NCBI GenBank assembly: GCA_026786335.1
Contig: JAJAYG010000428.1
Span: 1 to 7,541 of the forward strand
Origin: Chitinophagales bacterium
GTDB lineage: Bacteria; Bacteroidota; Bacteroidia; Chitinophagales; UBA10324
Direction: 5' to 3'
DNA length: 7,541 nucleotides
The position numbers and the translations under genes are program-made. Position 1 is the stretch's first letter. Each line of letters begins with the position of its first letter. The notes below the pieces were generated by a model, which was not told the DNA's origin, searched no databases, and was given only the letters and a program-made list of their open reading frames with translations. Shown piece by piece: positions 1-6,299 of this stretch.

Positions 1-1
1 G

Positions 2-334
2 GTTTCAAGAGCAGCTTCAACTATTATAGGCGGATTAACACAAAAGATGAATCGCAAGCAAGCTGCTGAGTTTTCATTTTTTCTTGCGGTGCCTACCATG
101 TTTGCAGCAACGGTAAAAGACTTGTATGATAATCAGCATTTGCTACATGCAGATAATATTACCACACTTATAATCGGTTGTGCAATCGCATTTATAGTTG
201 CCTTACTTGCAATTAAAACCTTTATTGGATTTTTAACCAATCACGGCTTTGTTGTTTTTGGATATTACAGAATTGCGCTGGGCGCAATTATTTTATTGTT
301 GCTGGAATTTGGTAATGGAATTCAAATTCTGTAA
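2..334 (+). CDS. uppP: Undecaprenyl-diphosphatase UppP (BacA family), C-terminal part, cut by the left window edge
   Basis: This integral membrane enzyme dephosphorylates undecaprenyl diphosphate to the monophosphate, recycling the lipid carrier for peptidoglycan and other envelope polymers. The frame is open from base 2 to the TAA at 332-334, and the ATG at 47 is internal, because family-typical sequence already precedes it: [11 protein letters not shown] matches the second conserved UppP motif, PG(T/F)SRSGATI. It continues into the hallmark [17 protein letters not shown]. Visible membrane segments are [14 protein letters not shown], a long hydrophobic stretch starting at [19 protein letters not shown], and a last helix around [14 protein letters not shown] at the C-terminus. 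The motif Ser-Arg and the later Thr are kept, but the second Ser of SRS is Ala. Roughly the first 60% of the protein, including the first catalytic Glu-rich motif, lies outside the window. The stop overlaps the truB start by one base. Identification is confident; the true start is not visible. Confidence 0.93.
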   Translation, partial: VSRAASTIIGGLTQKMNRKQAAEFSFFLAVPTMFAATVKDLYDNQHLLHADNITTLIIGCAIAFIVALLAIKTFIGFLTNHGFVVFGYYRIALGAIILLLLEFGNGIQIL

Positions 335-1011
335 TGATCCACCAAGAATACAATAATACTTTTCTTCTTTTCAATAAGCCTTACCGGTGGACTTCATTTG
401 ATGTAGTAAATAAATTCGTGCGCCTTACAAAATTAAAAACCGGCCATGCAGGTACGCTTGATCCTTTGGCAACCGGTTTACTTATACTTTGCACAGGCAG
501 TCACACAAAAAAAATAGAATCTTTTCAGTTAATGGAAAAGGAATATACGGGTACTATGATGTTCGGTTCAACAACGCCTTCTTTTGATTTGGAAACTGAA
601 GCTGATGAACAGTTTGATTTTTCATTTCTTACAAAAGAAAAATTATTTGAAGAATCAAAAACTTTTTTAGGAACCAAAGAACAACTGCCACCTGCGCATT
701 CAGCAAAAAGAATTGGCGGCAAGCGTTATTTCGATTATGCAAGAGCAGGTAAAGAATTTAAAATTCTACCTCACACAGTCACCTTGTATTCATTCGAGTT
801 TACCCGCATTGAATTTCCCGAAGTTGACTTCAAGATTGTTTGCGGAAAAGGGTTTTACGTTCGCTCATTGGTAAATGATTTTGCAAAGACCTTAGGCAGC
901 GGAGCACACCTTACCAAACTTTGCAGAACCCGCATTGGTGAATACGAACTAACAGCAGCAATGGAAGTAGAAGCGTTTAAGGAAAAAATTATTGGCAGTG
1001 AAAGAACGTGA
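334..1011 (+). CDS. truB: tRNA pseudouridine(55) synthase TruB, short form
   Basis: TruB isomerises U55 in the T-loop of most tRNAs to pseudouridine in the cytoplasm. The 225-residue product carries the family motifs in order: the N-terminal NKPYRWTSFDVV (14-25); the catalytic motif GHAGTLDPLATGLL (37-50) with nucleophile Asp43; KEYTGTMMFGSTT from residue 69 with the conserved Tyr71; PPAHSAKRIGGKRYFDYAR near the middle; and CGKGFYVRSLVNDFAKTLG with GAHLTKLCRTRIG toward the C-terminus. It is much shorter than E. coli TruB (about 314 residues) and ends soon after the catalytic fold, so the C-terminal PUA-like domain is absent, as is common for Bacteroidota. The start is set by the TAATG overlap with the uppP stop, suggesting translational coupling; no Shine-Dalgarno is present. 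ribF begins 33 bases downstream, so the three genes probably form one unit. Confidence 0.96.
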   Translation: MIHQEYNNTFLLFNKPYRWTSFDVVNKFVRLTKLKTGHAGTLDPLATGLLILCTGSHTKKIESFQLMEKEYTGTMMFGSTTPSFDLETEADEQFDFSFLTKEKLFEESKTFLGTKEQLPPAHSAKRIGGKRYFDYARAGKEFKILPHTVTLYSFEFTRIEFPEVDFKIVCGKGFYVRSLVNDFAKTLGSGAHLTKLCRTRIGEYELTAAMEVEAFKEKIIGSERT

Positions 1012-1044
1012 CCAATTTTATTATTTTGTAATTATTGAATTGAA

Positions 1045-1986
1045 ATGAAAGTTCACCACAACAATGATTCATTCTCTGTTTTTAAAAATGCGGTGATCAC
1101 CATCGGCACTTTTGATGGCGTGCACCACGGCCATCAAAAGCTAATTGAAAAAATAAATGTGCTTGCTAAGGAAATAGCAGGCGAAAGTGTGCTCATCACT
1201 TTTGAACCACACCCCAGAATGGTAGTTTTTCCTGATGACCGTTCGCTAAAAATTCTTTCAACCATCGAAGAAAAAATTCTGTTGCTTGAAAATTTAAAGG
1301 TTGATCATCTGGTAGTTATTCCTTTCAACAAACAATTTTCTCAGCTAACTGCAAAAGAATATGTAGTTGATTTTTTGGTTGGAAAGTTTAATCCTGCAAC
1401 TATCGTAATCGGCTACAACCATCAATTCGGTCATCATCGGGATGGCAATGTTGAACTGCTTAAAAAACTTTCTGATCAATTTAATTTCAGCGTTGAAGAA
1501 TTAAACAAGCAAATGATTGATGATATTGAAGTAAGCTCAACCAGAATAAGAATTGCTATACAGGAAGGTGATGTAAAAACTGCCAATCAGTTGCTTGGTC
1601 ACACCTATTCTTTAACAGGTGTTGTAGTAAAAGGAAATCAATTGGGAAGAAAACTTGGTTACCCAACTGCTAATGTTAAAATAGAAGACAATTACAAATT
1701 AATTCCTGCCGATGGAGTTTATGCGATTAGATGCATTTTTGAGATTGAAGAAAAGACGGTTACTAAGAATGCAGTCTGCAGCATTGGTTTTAGACCCACT
1801 GTAAATGGGACTTACAGAACTGTTGAAGCTTTCATTTTTAATTTTGATGGTAACATTTATAATCAAAAACTCACCCTCGAATTTGTTGAACGAATAAGAG
1901 AAGAAAAAAAATTCGAAACGCTTGACTTAATGGTTGAAGAAATAAAAAAAGATGAAGAGCGGGCAAGAGCGATTCTTGCAAAATAA
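1045..1986 (+). CDS. ribF: Bifunctional riboflavin kinase / FAD synthetase RibF
   Basis: RibF phosphorylates riboflavin to FMN and then adenylylates FMN to FAD in the cytoplasm. At 313 residues it is the usual length for the bifunctional enzyme. The N-terminal FAD synthetase (nucleotidyltransferase) domain shows GTFDGVHHGH (21-30), TFEPHPRMV, GYNHQFGHHRDGN and SSTRIR (164-169). The C-terminal flavokinase domain shows GNQLGRKLGYPTAN (197-210), the loop SIGFRPTVNGTYRTVEAF with the likely catalytic Glu261, and a C-terminal helix rich in Lys and Glu (RIREEKKFETLDLMVEEIKKDEERARAIL). Both active sites look intact. The ATG at 1045 gives the correct distance to the GTFDG motif and is preceded by AT-rich sequence without a Shine-Dalgarno. 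It probably shares a transcript with truB, and a hairpin terminator begins within its stop codon. Confidence 0.97.
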   Translation: MKVHHNNDSFSVFKNAVITIGTFDGVHHGHQKLIEKINVLAKEIAGESVLITFEPHPRMVVFPDDRSLKILSTIEEKILLLENLKVDHLVVIPFNKQFSQLTAKEYVVDFLVGKFNPATIVIGYNHQFGHHRDGNVELLKKLSDQFNFSVEELNKQMIDDIEVSSTRIRIAIQEGDVKTANQLLGHTYSLTGVVVKGNQLGRKLGYPTANVKIEDNYKLIPADGVYAIRCIFEIEEKTVTKNAVCSIGFRPTVNGTYRTVEAFIFNFDGNIYNQKLTLEFVERIREEKKFETLDLMVEEIKKDEERARAILAK

Positions 1987-2014
1987 AAGAGGCGCAAACT
2001 CTTGCACCTCTTTT
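1985..2014. terminator. Bidirectional intrinsic terminator between convergent ribF and the HMA gene
   Basis: A 13-base-pair inverted repeat with one mismatch (C1993/A2006) encloses a 4-base loop ACTC. The left arm is AAAAGAGGCGCAA and the right arm is TTGCACCTCTTTT. The stem is flanked by A4 on the left and T4 on the right, so each strand reads a G/C-containing stem followed by a T-rich tail. It starts inside the ribF stop codon and lies 22 bases beyond the stop of the convergent gene, so one hairpin can end both transcripts. Structure seen; function inferred. Confidence 0.8.
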
Positions 2015-2036
2015 ATTATCTGAAAGTTTTTTTGAA

Positions 2037-2393
2037 TCAATGTTTTCCACCACTCTTCTGGCAGCATTTGGGTAAACTGTTATACGAATCTTTATCAGCC
2101 ATCACATTATCTGCATCGTAACCGCTTTTTGAAATTGCATTTTTAATCTCATCGGCGTTAACCTTGTTGGGTGAATACGAAACCATTAATTTCATATCAG
2201 CCATATTCATTTGTGCATCCTTTACTCCTTTAAGATCTTTTACTGCGCCTTCAATTTTTGATTTACACTCATCGCATTGCGCTGAAGTTTGAATGTAAAT
2301 TGTTTCAGTTTTCTTTTTATCAGTTTGAGCGAATAAAAGAAACGGGATGAGCGCAAGAAATAAAGTTGATTTTACAATTTTTAAGGTTTTCAT
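2037..2393 (-). CDS. Exported heavy-metal-associated (HMA) domain protein, MerP/CopZ-like
   Basis: This 118-residue protein has a lysine-containing N-terminus and a hydrophobic core (STLFLALIPFLLFA, 9-22), with a likely signal-peptidase site after FAQ (about residue 23), so it is probably periplasmic or exported. The mature part fits a ferredoxin-like HMA domain: a beta strand (TIYIQTSA), a metal-loop variant QCDECKSKIEGAV with Cys40 and Cys43, then KGVKDAQMNMADMKLMVSYSP and the second helix EIKNAISKSGYDADNV. The usual GMTCxxC loop lacks its Met and Thr here (SAQCDEC). The C-terminus carries LPKCCQ with Cys110-Cys111 and a final His118, which could add metal ligands; this layout recurs in small Bacteroidota HMA proteins. 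Binding of copper or another soft metal is inferred. No transporter or metal sensor is adjacent in the window. It stands alone, convergent with ribF, behind its own promoter. No gene symbol is justified. Confidence 0.88.
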   Translation of the reverse strand: MKTLKIVKSTLFLALIPFLLFAQTDKKKTETIYIQTSAQCDECKSKIEGAVKDLKGVKDAQMNMADMKLMVSYSPNKVNADEIKNAISKSGYDADNVMADKDSYNSLPKCCQKSGGKH

Positions 2394-2448
2394 TTTCTGT
2401 TTTTTGTTTTTGTTAATTAATTTAGATTCTGTTATTATAATTATGCTG

Positions 2449-2479
2449 CAAATTTAGTCAAAGTGCAAGCAATGATCAA
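2449..2479 (-). promoter_or_regulatory. Bacteroidota-type promoter for the HMA gene
   Basis: Read on the minus strand, TTG (2479-2477) is followed by a 20-base spacer and TAAATTTG (2456-2449), an exact match to the Bacteroidota -7 consensus TAnnTTTG with a -33 TTG at the expected distance. This predicts a transcript start near 2445-2441 and a leader of about 50 bases, A-rich just before the ATG at 2393. The match is seen; activity is inferred. Confidence 0.65.
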
Positions 2480-2544
2480 GATTCTTTGAGGTATAATTCA
2501 CTGCTTTAAATTCCTTTCCCAAAAAATTCTTTTTAAATAGAAAT

Positions 2545-2552
2545 CATCTTTG
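2545..2552 (+). promoter_or_regulatory. Probable -7 box for the T9SS cargo gene
   Basis: CATCTTTG differs in only its first base from TATCTTTG, the form of the TAnnTTTG box seen before prfB and rpsP in this window. It lies 28 bases before the ATG at 2581, giving a predicted leader of about 25 bases. I see no clear -33 TTG/TTTG at the right distance, so support is moderate. Confidence 0.45.
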
Positions 2553-2580
2553 TATTTTTCACGAATCTAAAATTAAAACT

Positions 2581-4425
2581 ATGAGAAAACTTTTTACAAT
2601 TCTATTGATTTCAATTGCCATTAATAGTTATGCCAACAGCGGAGGACCTGATGTTTGGGGCTATAAATGGTACGACAGCAATGACACTTCGGTTAATGCA
2701 CCCGTTTATAATTGGATAGACATTACTACTTTTCCGAATGCAACAGGAGTAAAACTCTTAGCCGATGATAATACACGCGGGCCCTTCGTAATGAATTTTG
2801 ATTTTCATTATTATTGGTATGATGTAAATCAATTTTGGGTTGGCTCAAATGGCTACATCATTTTTCAGGATGAGCAGTTGGCTTCACCTTTTCCTTCTGC
2901 AAAAAGCCAAACACCTCCAAACAATTTTATAGGTGCTTTGATGAATGACCTTACATTTCTTCAAACTGACAATCCCGGGCAGTGCTGGTATTGGATGAAC
3001 GATGCACATGACACTTTGATTGTAAGCTGGCTCGATGTTCCTTTCTATAACACCGGAAACCCTGGCTATACTGGATCAAATACTTTTCAAATCATTCTAA
3101 GTGCAGAAGACAATTCAATCACTTTTCAATACGAAAACGTTGATGCTTCATCACCATTCAGCGGTATTTCTTTTGCCGGCATTGAAAACAATTCGGGTGC
3201 TGTTGGTTTATGGTGGAGTAATACAAGCGGTTCACCAACCGCCAGCCCAAGTGATTTCTATGCTGTGCGATATGTTTATCCGCTATATGATACGGTTTCT
3301 GTTATTGATCCCGGTGTAGACTATTGCGATAATCCGGGCACAAAAGGAATTTTTCTTTCTCAGAGTTCAACACCTTATCCTTTAATTGCAAACATCATTA
3401 ATTATGGTACCAAAACTGTCGACTCAGTTTTAGTAAATATTAAAGTTAAGGATCCCACAAATGCTACAGTAGTAGATCAAACAACCTATACTGGACCAAT
3501 TACAAGTTTGCAATCAGTTGCTGCCGCCTCAGCTCAGTCTCTTATTCCAAATCTTGCAGGCACCTGGCAATTTATAACCACAACAGTTTACACGGGAGAT
3601 GTGGCAAATAAAAACAACTCACAAAAATTGGAGATCGTTGTTGTTGATACTACCGTTAATGATATGATTTTAGGATTTGATGGCAACCAGATCGGCGGAT
3701 TATCAGGAGTAAATTGGGTTGGTGATGATGGTGGATGCGGAATGTATTTTAAACCTCCATTTTATCCGATTGTAGTTACAAAACTTCAATACTGGATTAC
3801 GTCAAATTTTAATAATGTTGCATTCAATGCAGAAATTTTAGATGATGATGGAATTAATGGATTACCTTATTCTGTTTACGATTCTATTTATGTTCCATCT
3901 GATCAAATCACTTTAAACGGTTGGACAACCTTAGAACTCGATAATCCGGTTGTAATTAACAGTGGAGGATTTTATGTAAGATGGGATATGGATGGAGAAG
4001 GAATAACTTTAGGTGCCGCTAATAACCAACCAATTTCTCACAGGTCTTATGAAGTGTTCCAATATGGATGGGGAATCTATCGTTTCGGCTTAGATCAGGA
4101 TCCCTTAATCAGAGCCGTTTTTGAGAATGGAAATTATCCTACCTCAATTTCAAATATTAATGAAGAAGATTTGAGTTTAAATCTTTTTCCAAATCCTTCC
4201 AATGAGAATGTAACACTGCTTTATAACATTCCGAAAGGGAATTCAAAAAACATCATGATACTTTCTGATGTGCAGGGTAAACAAATTCAAACGGTGCAGT
4301 TAGCACGTGGATCAGGAATGCATCAAAATAATCTTGATGTTACTAAACTTGCACCGGGTGTTTACTTTGCTACTCTTATTTCAGGCAATGAAAAAACTGT
4401 TCAGAAACTTATAGTTGCTAAATAG
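2581..4425 (+). CDS. Secreted multidomain protein with T9SS type A sorting domain, function unknown
   Basis: This 614-residue protein begins with a signal peptide (MRKLFTILLISIAINSYA, cleavage near residue 18) for Sec export. Residues about 20-235 form a beta-rich region rich in Trp, Tyr and Asn, with FWVGSNGYIIF (85-95), a segment NNFIGALMNDLTF and later SNTFQIILSAEDNSITFQYENV; this resembles the NIDO-like or PKD-associated extracellular regions of Bacteroidota surface proteins. Residues about 240-355 look like a CARDB/immunoglobulin-like fold (IANIINYGTKTVDSVLVNIKV). Residues about 361-517 form a third beta-rich unit with the Asp-rich LDDDGINGLP, possibly calcium-binding. The C-terminus (about 527-614) is a T9SS type A sorting domain: LNLFPNPS (533-540), DVTKLAPGVYFATLISG and the final KLIVAK. 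It should cross the outer membrane through the type IX system and be released or anchored there. I see no catalytic motif. It appears monocistronic. Export is confident; role unknown. Confidence 0.9.
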   Translation: MRKLFTILLISIAINSYANSGGPDVWGYKWYDSNDTSVNAPVYNWIDITTFPNATGVKLLADDNTRGPFVMNFDFHYYWYDVNQFWVGSNGYIIFQDEQLASPFPSAKSQTPPNNFIGALMNDLTFLQTDNPGQCWYWMNDAHDTLIVSWLDVPFYNTGNPGYTGSNTFQIILSAEDNSITFQYENVDASSPFSGISFAGIENNSGAVGLWWSNTSGSPTASPSDFYAVRYVYPLYDTVSVIDPGVDYCDNPGTKGIFLSQSSTPYPLIANIINYGTKTVDSVLVNIKVKDPTNATVVDQTTYTGPITSLQSVAAASAQSLIPNLAGTWQFITTTVYTGDVANKNNSQKLEIVVVDTTVNDMILGFDGNQIGGLSGVNWVGDDGGCGMYFKPPFYPIVVTKLQYWITSNFNNVAFNAEILDDDGINGLPYSVYDSIYVPSDQITLNGWTTLELDNPVVINSGGFYVRWDMDGEGITLGAANNQPISHRSYEVFQYGWGIYRFGLDQDPLIRAVFENGNYPTSISNINEEDLSLNLFPNPSNENVTLLYNIPKGNSKNIMILSDVQGKQIQTVQLARGSGMHQNNLDVTKLAPGVYFATLISGNEKTVQKLIVAK

Positions 4426-4439
4426 TTTTTTAATCAATC

Positions 4440-4483
4440 AATAATAAAAAAGGGAAACCTAAAAGTTTCCCTTTTTTATTATT
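4440..4483 (+). terminator. Strong intrinsic terminator after the T9SS cargo gene
   Basis: A perfect 19-base-pair inverted repeat (4440-4458 with 4465-4483) encloses the loop CTAAAA. Its core is GGGAAAC/GTTTCCC, followed by TTTTTT at 4472-4477. It begins 14 bases after the stop of the secreted-protein gene and precedes the prfB promoter. The symmetric A6/T6 flanks mean it could also stop transcription from the other side. Confidence 0.88.
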
Positions 4484-4534
4484 ACAATCTTTTCAATTCT
4501 CAATTAAAACTTCTTAAAAACTCATTCACAAAAC

Positions 4535-4542
4535 TATCTTTG
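4535..4542 (+). promoter_or_regulatory. prfB -7 promoter box, six bases before the start codon
   Basis: TATCTTTG exactly matches the Bacteroidota -7 consensus TAnnTTTG. No good -33 TTG is visible upstream. Because a transcript normally begins a few bases after this box, the predicted start falls at about 4546-4549, at or just before the prfB ATG (4549), so the mRNA would be leaderless or nearly so. Confidence 0.6.
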
Positions 4543-4548
4543 CCCGCT

Positions 4549-5638
4549 ATGACGATTGAACAACTAAAAGATTTAAAGAGCCGTGTAGAGGCGCTGAGGA
4601 GGTTTCTTTGACGTCGCTAACCGCGAAGACAAAATAAAAGAAGACCAACACCTTTCAACTGCCGCAGATTTCTGGAACGATCCTGCAAAAGCACAATCAG
4701 TAATGAAACAGATTCAATCCAATAAAAAATGGGTTGATGATTTCAATGGAACAAAATCCAAAACTGATGAAACAGAAGTCTTGTATGAATTTCTACAAGC
4801 AGATGAAGGAAATGAAGAAGATGTGCAAGCACATTATCTGAAAGCGCTTGAATCTGTTGAAGCTTTGGAATTTAAATCCACATTTACCGCAGAGGAAGAT
4901 TCTTTCAGTGCCATCCTTGATATTAATGCTGGCGCTGGTGGAACTGAAAGTTGTGATTGGGCAGCTATGCTCATGCGAATGTACATTATGTGGGCGCAGA
5001 AGAATGGTTACAAAGTGAATGAACTTGACACTCAATATGGTGATGTTGCCGGAATAAAATCATGCTCACTTGAAATTGAAGGTGAGTTTGCTTATGGCTA
5101 TTTAAAATCTGAATCCGGAGTTCACCGCCTGGTTCGCATTTCACCATTTGATTCTAATGCAAGAAGGCACACTTCTTTTTCTTCCGTCTTTGTTTACCCC
5201 GAAGTGGACGATACTATCAATATAGAAATTAAAGATGCAGATGTAAAAATGGAAACAGCAAGAAGCGGTGGTGCCGGCGGACAAAATGTAAACAAGGTTG
5301 AAACAAAAGTTATTCTCACTCACATTCCATCGGGCTTTGTGGTTACCTGCCAAACAGAAAGAAATCAATTAGGCAACAGAGAGAAAGCAATGAAGATGTT
5401 GAAGAGCAGATTGTATGAGGAAGAATTAAGAAAGAAGAATGAAGCACGTGATATAATCGAAGCCGGCAAAAAGAAAATCGAATGGGGATCGCAAATAAGA
5501 AACTATGTACTTCATCCATACAAATTAGTGAAAGATGCAAGAACAGGTTATGAAAGCACCAATCCATTCGCGGTGCTTGATGGTAACTTAGATGATTTTA
5601 TAAAGTCATATTTAATGGGGGAAAAGAAGGAGAAATAA
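4549..5638 (+). CDS. prfB: Peptide chain release factor 2 (RF2), expressed by +1 programmed frameshift
   Basis: RF2 recognises UGA and UAA in the ribosomal A site and triggers peptide release. The gene begins at ATG 4549 ([20 protein letters not shown], 20 codons), meets an in-frame TGA at 4609-4611, and continues in the +1 frame from GAC 4610 to TAA 5636-5638. The joined product is 362 residues, close to the 365 of E. coli RF2. The region just after the shift ([12 protein letters not shown], then [13 protein letters not shown]) is typical RF2 N-terminal sequence, showing that both parts belong together; starting at Met 4703 would lose 51 residues. The stop-codon recognition tripeptide SPF is at 198-200, which marks RF2 rather than RF1, and the catalytic GGQ is at 243-245 within [13 protein letters not shown]. 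The C-terminal [18 protein letters not shown] motif appears here as [14 protein letters not shown]. The frameshift makes the gene autoregulated by RF2 level. It lies between a terminator and the rpsP promoter and is probably monocistronic. Confidence 0.97.
4597..4612 (+). promoter_or_regulatory. prfB +1 programmed frameshift site
   Basis: The elements are AGGAGG (4597-4602), a Shine-Dalgarno-like stimulator, then TTT, the slippery CTT (4606-4608), the in-frame stop TGA (4609-4611) and the following C. This is the arrangement and spacing of the E. coli prfB site (AGGGGG TAT CTT TGA C). When RF2 is scarce the ribosome pauses at UGA, the peptidyl-tRNA slips from CUU to UUU, and reading resumes at GAC. 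The sequence match is direct; the mechanism is established for prfB in many bacteria. Confidence 0.96.
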
Positions 5639-5677
5639 ATTCCACTATGAGAATTTTTTCAATCTTTTCATTCATAA

Positions 5678-5707
5678 TTTGCCATCTCACATTTCCGTAT
5701 ATCTTTG
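5678..5707 (+). promoter_or_regulatory. rpsP promoter
   Basis: TTTG (5678-5681), an 18-base spacer and TATCTTTG (5700-5707) match the Bacteroidota -33 and -7 elements. The predicted start is about 5711-5714, leaving a leader of roughly 45 bases before the ATG at 5758. The leader is A/T-rich with a short CCCC run and no Shine-Dalgarno; I see no convincing hairpin or protein-binding structure in it. Confidence 0.65.
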
Positions 5708-5757
5708 CGCCTCTTAAAAAATATTTACTAACCCCATAAAACTTTCTTAAAAGTACA

Positions 5758-6198
5758 ATGGCCGCAAAAATCCGCTTACAAAGAATGGGTCGCAAGAAGC
5801 GCCCTTTCTACCACATCGTGATCGCTGATTCAAGATCACCACGCGATGGAAAATTTATTCAGAAGATCGGAACTTACGATCCAACTACTATCCCCGCAAC
5901 AATCGATATCAATAAAGACAAAGCGCTTGATTGGTTGCAAAAAGGAGCTCAGCCCTCACCTACTGTTCACAAAATTCTTTCCTTTAAAGGAGTGCTTTTT
6001 CACAAGCATCTTTTAAGAGGTGTAAAGAAAGGTGTGCTAACGCAGGAATTGGCTGACAATAAATGGATACAGTGGGAAGAGAAACACGTCAATGACATTA
6101 TGGATGCTCAAAAGAAAGGGCAATCAGGTGTAAAGAAGAAAAAGAAAAAGGGCGATGAGAAAGCTGCTCCTGCACCTGTAGCCGCACCTGCTGAATAA
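5758..6198 (+). CDS. rpsP: Small ribosomal subunit protein bS16 with long C-terminal extension
   Basis: bS16 is a primary assembly protein of the 30S subunit that binds 16S rRNA. The N-terminal core is unmistakable: [19 protein letters not shown], then [23 protein letters not shown], and [25 protein letters not shown]. The core ends near residue 80-85. The product is 146 residues against about 82 in E. coli; the extra 60 or so form a helical-looking charged region ([29 protein letters not shown]) and a low-complexity tail with a run of Lys ([11 protein letters not shown]) and [11 protein letters not shown]. Long bS16 tails of this type occur in Bacteroidota. The tail is in frame with normal base composition, so it is not a frameshift artefact. 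The gene has its own promoter and terminator, separating it transcriptionally from rimM-trmD, with which it often shares an operon elsewhere. Confidence 0.97.
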   Translation: MAAKIRLQRMGRKKRPFYHIVIADSRSPRDGKFIQKIGTYDPTTIPATIDINKDKALDWLQKGAQPSPTVHKILSFKGVLFHKHLLRGVKKGVLTQELADNKWIQWEEKHVNDIMDAQKKGQSGVKKKKKKGDEKAAPAPVAAPAE

Positions 6199-6219
6199 TT
6201 TCTTTATATAAAAATTATG

Positions 6220-6257
6220 GAAAGCTACTTTTACAAAAAGAGTAGCTTTCTTTTTTT
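6220..6257 (+). terminator. Intrinsic terminator between rpsP and rimM
   Basis: GAAAGCTACT (6220-6229) pairs perfectly with AGTAGCTTTC (6241-6250); three further inner pairs including one G-T extend it to 13, with loop ACAAA. Seven T residues follow at 6251-6257. It lies 21 bases after the rpsP stop and should end or attenuate the rpsP transcript. Confidence 0.88.
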
Positions 6258-6287
6258 AATTTTCATTCAGTAATTCAGCTTGAAAAT

Positions 6288-6295
6288 TATCTTTC
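6288..6295 (+). promoter_or_regulatory. Possible rimM -7 box, four bases before the start codon
   Basis: TATCTTTC differs from TATCTTTG only in its last base. It ends four bases before the rimM ATG (6300), so any transcript from it would be leaderless. No clear -33 element is visible. It is the best promoter candidate after the upstream terminator. Confidence 0.42.
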
Positions 6296-6299
6296 ACAG

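Noticed and set aside
1012..1044. Separate promoter for ribF
   Set aside because: The gap contains TTATTTTG, which lacks the TA of TAnnTTTG at the right place, and no -33 element; co-transcription with truB is simpler.
3101..3319. 72-codon plus-strand frame inside the T9SS cargo gene
   Set aside because: It lies within a longer frame whose protein has clear domains; no independent start signal.
3836..3864. Asp-rich LDDDGINGLP as a canonical EF-hand or dockerin calcium site
   Set aside because: Only one short Asp cluster is present, without the full loop or a repeat; calcium binding is only a possibility.
4549..4611. Reading prfB as a pseudogene because of the in-frame TGA
   Set aside because: The stop sits exactly in the conserved AGGAGG-TTT-CTT-TGA-C frameshift context and both frames encode RF2 sequence.
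4793..5567. Three minus-strand frames of 74-80 codons inside prfB
   Set aside because: All lie opposite well-conserved RF2 coding sequence and show no family motifs.
5708..5757. Autoregulatory leader or riboswitch before rpsP
   Set aside because: The roughly 45-base leader is A/T-rich with no stable hairpin I can draw.
5598..5795. Minus-strand 65-codon frame across the prfB-rpsP junction
   Set aside because: It overlaps the prfB end, the rpsP promoter and the rpsP start, has no recognisable protein features and no promoter of its own; it is a chance frame.
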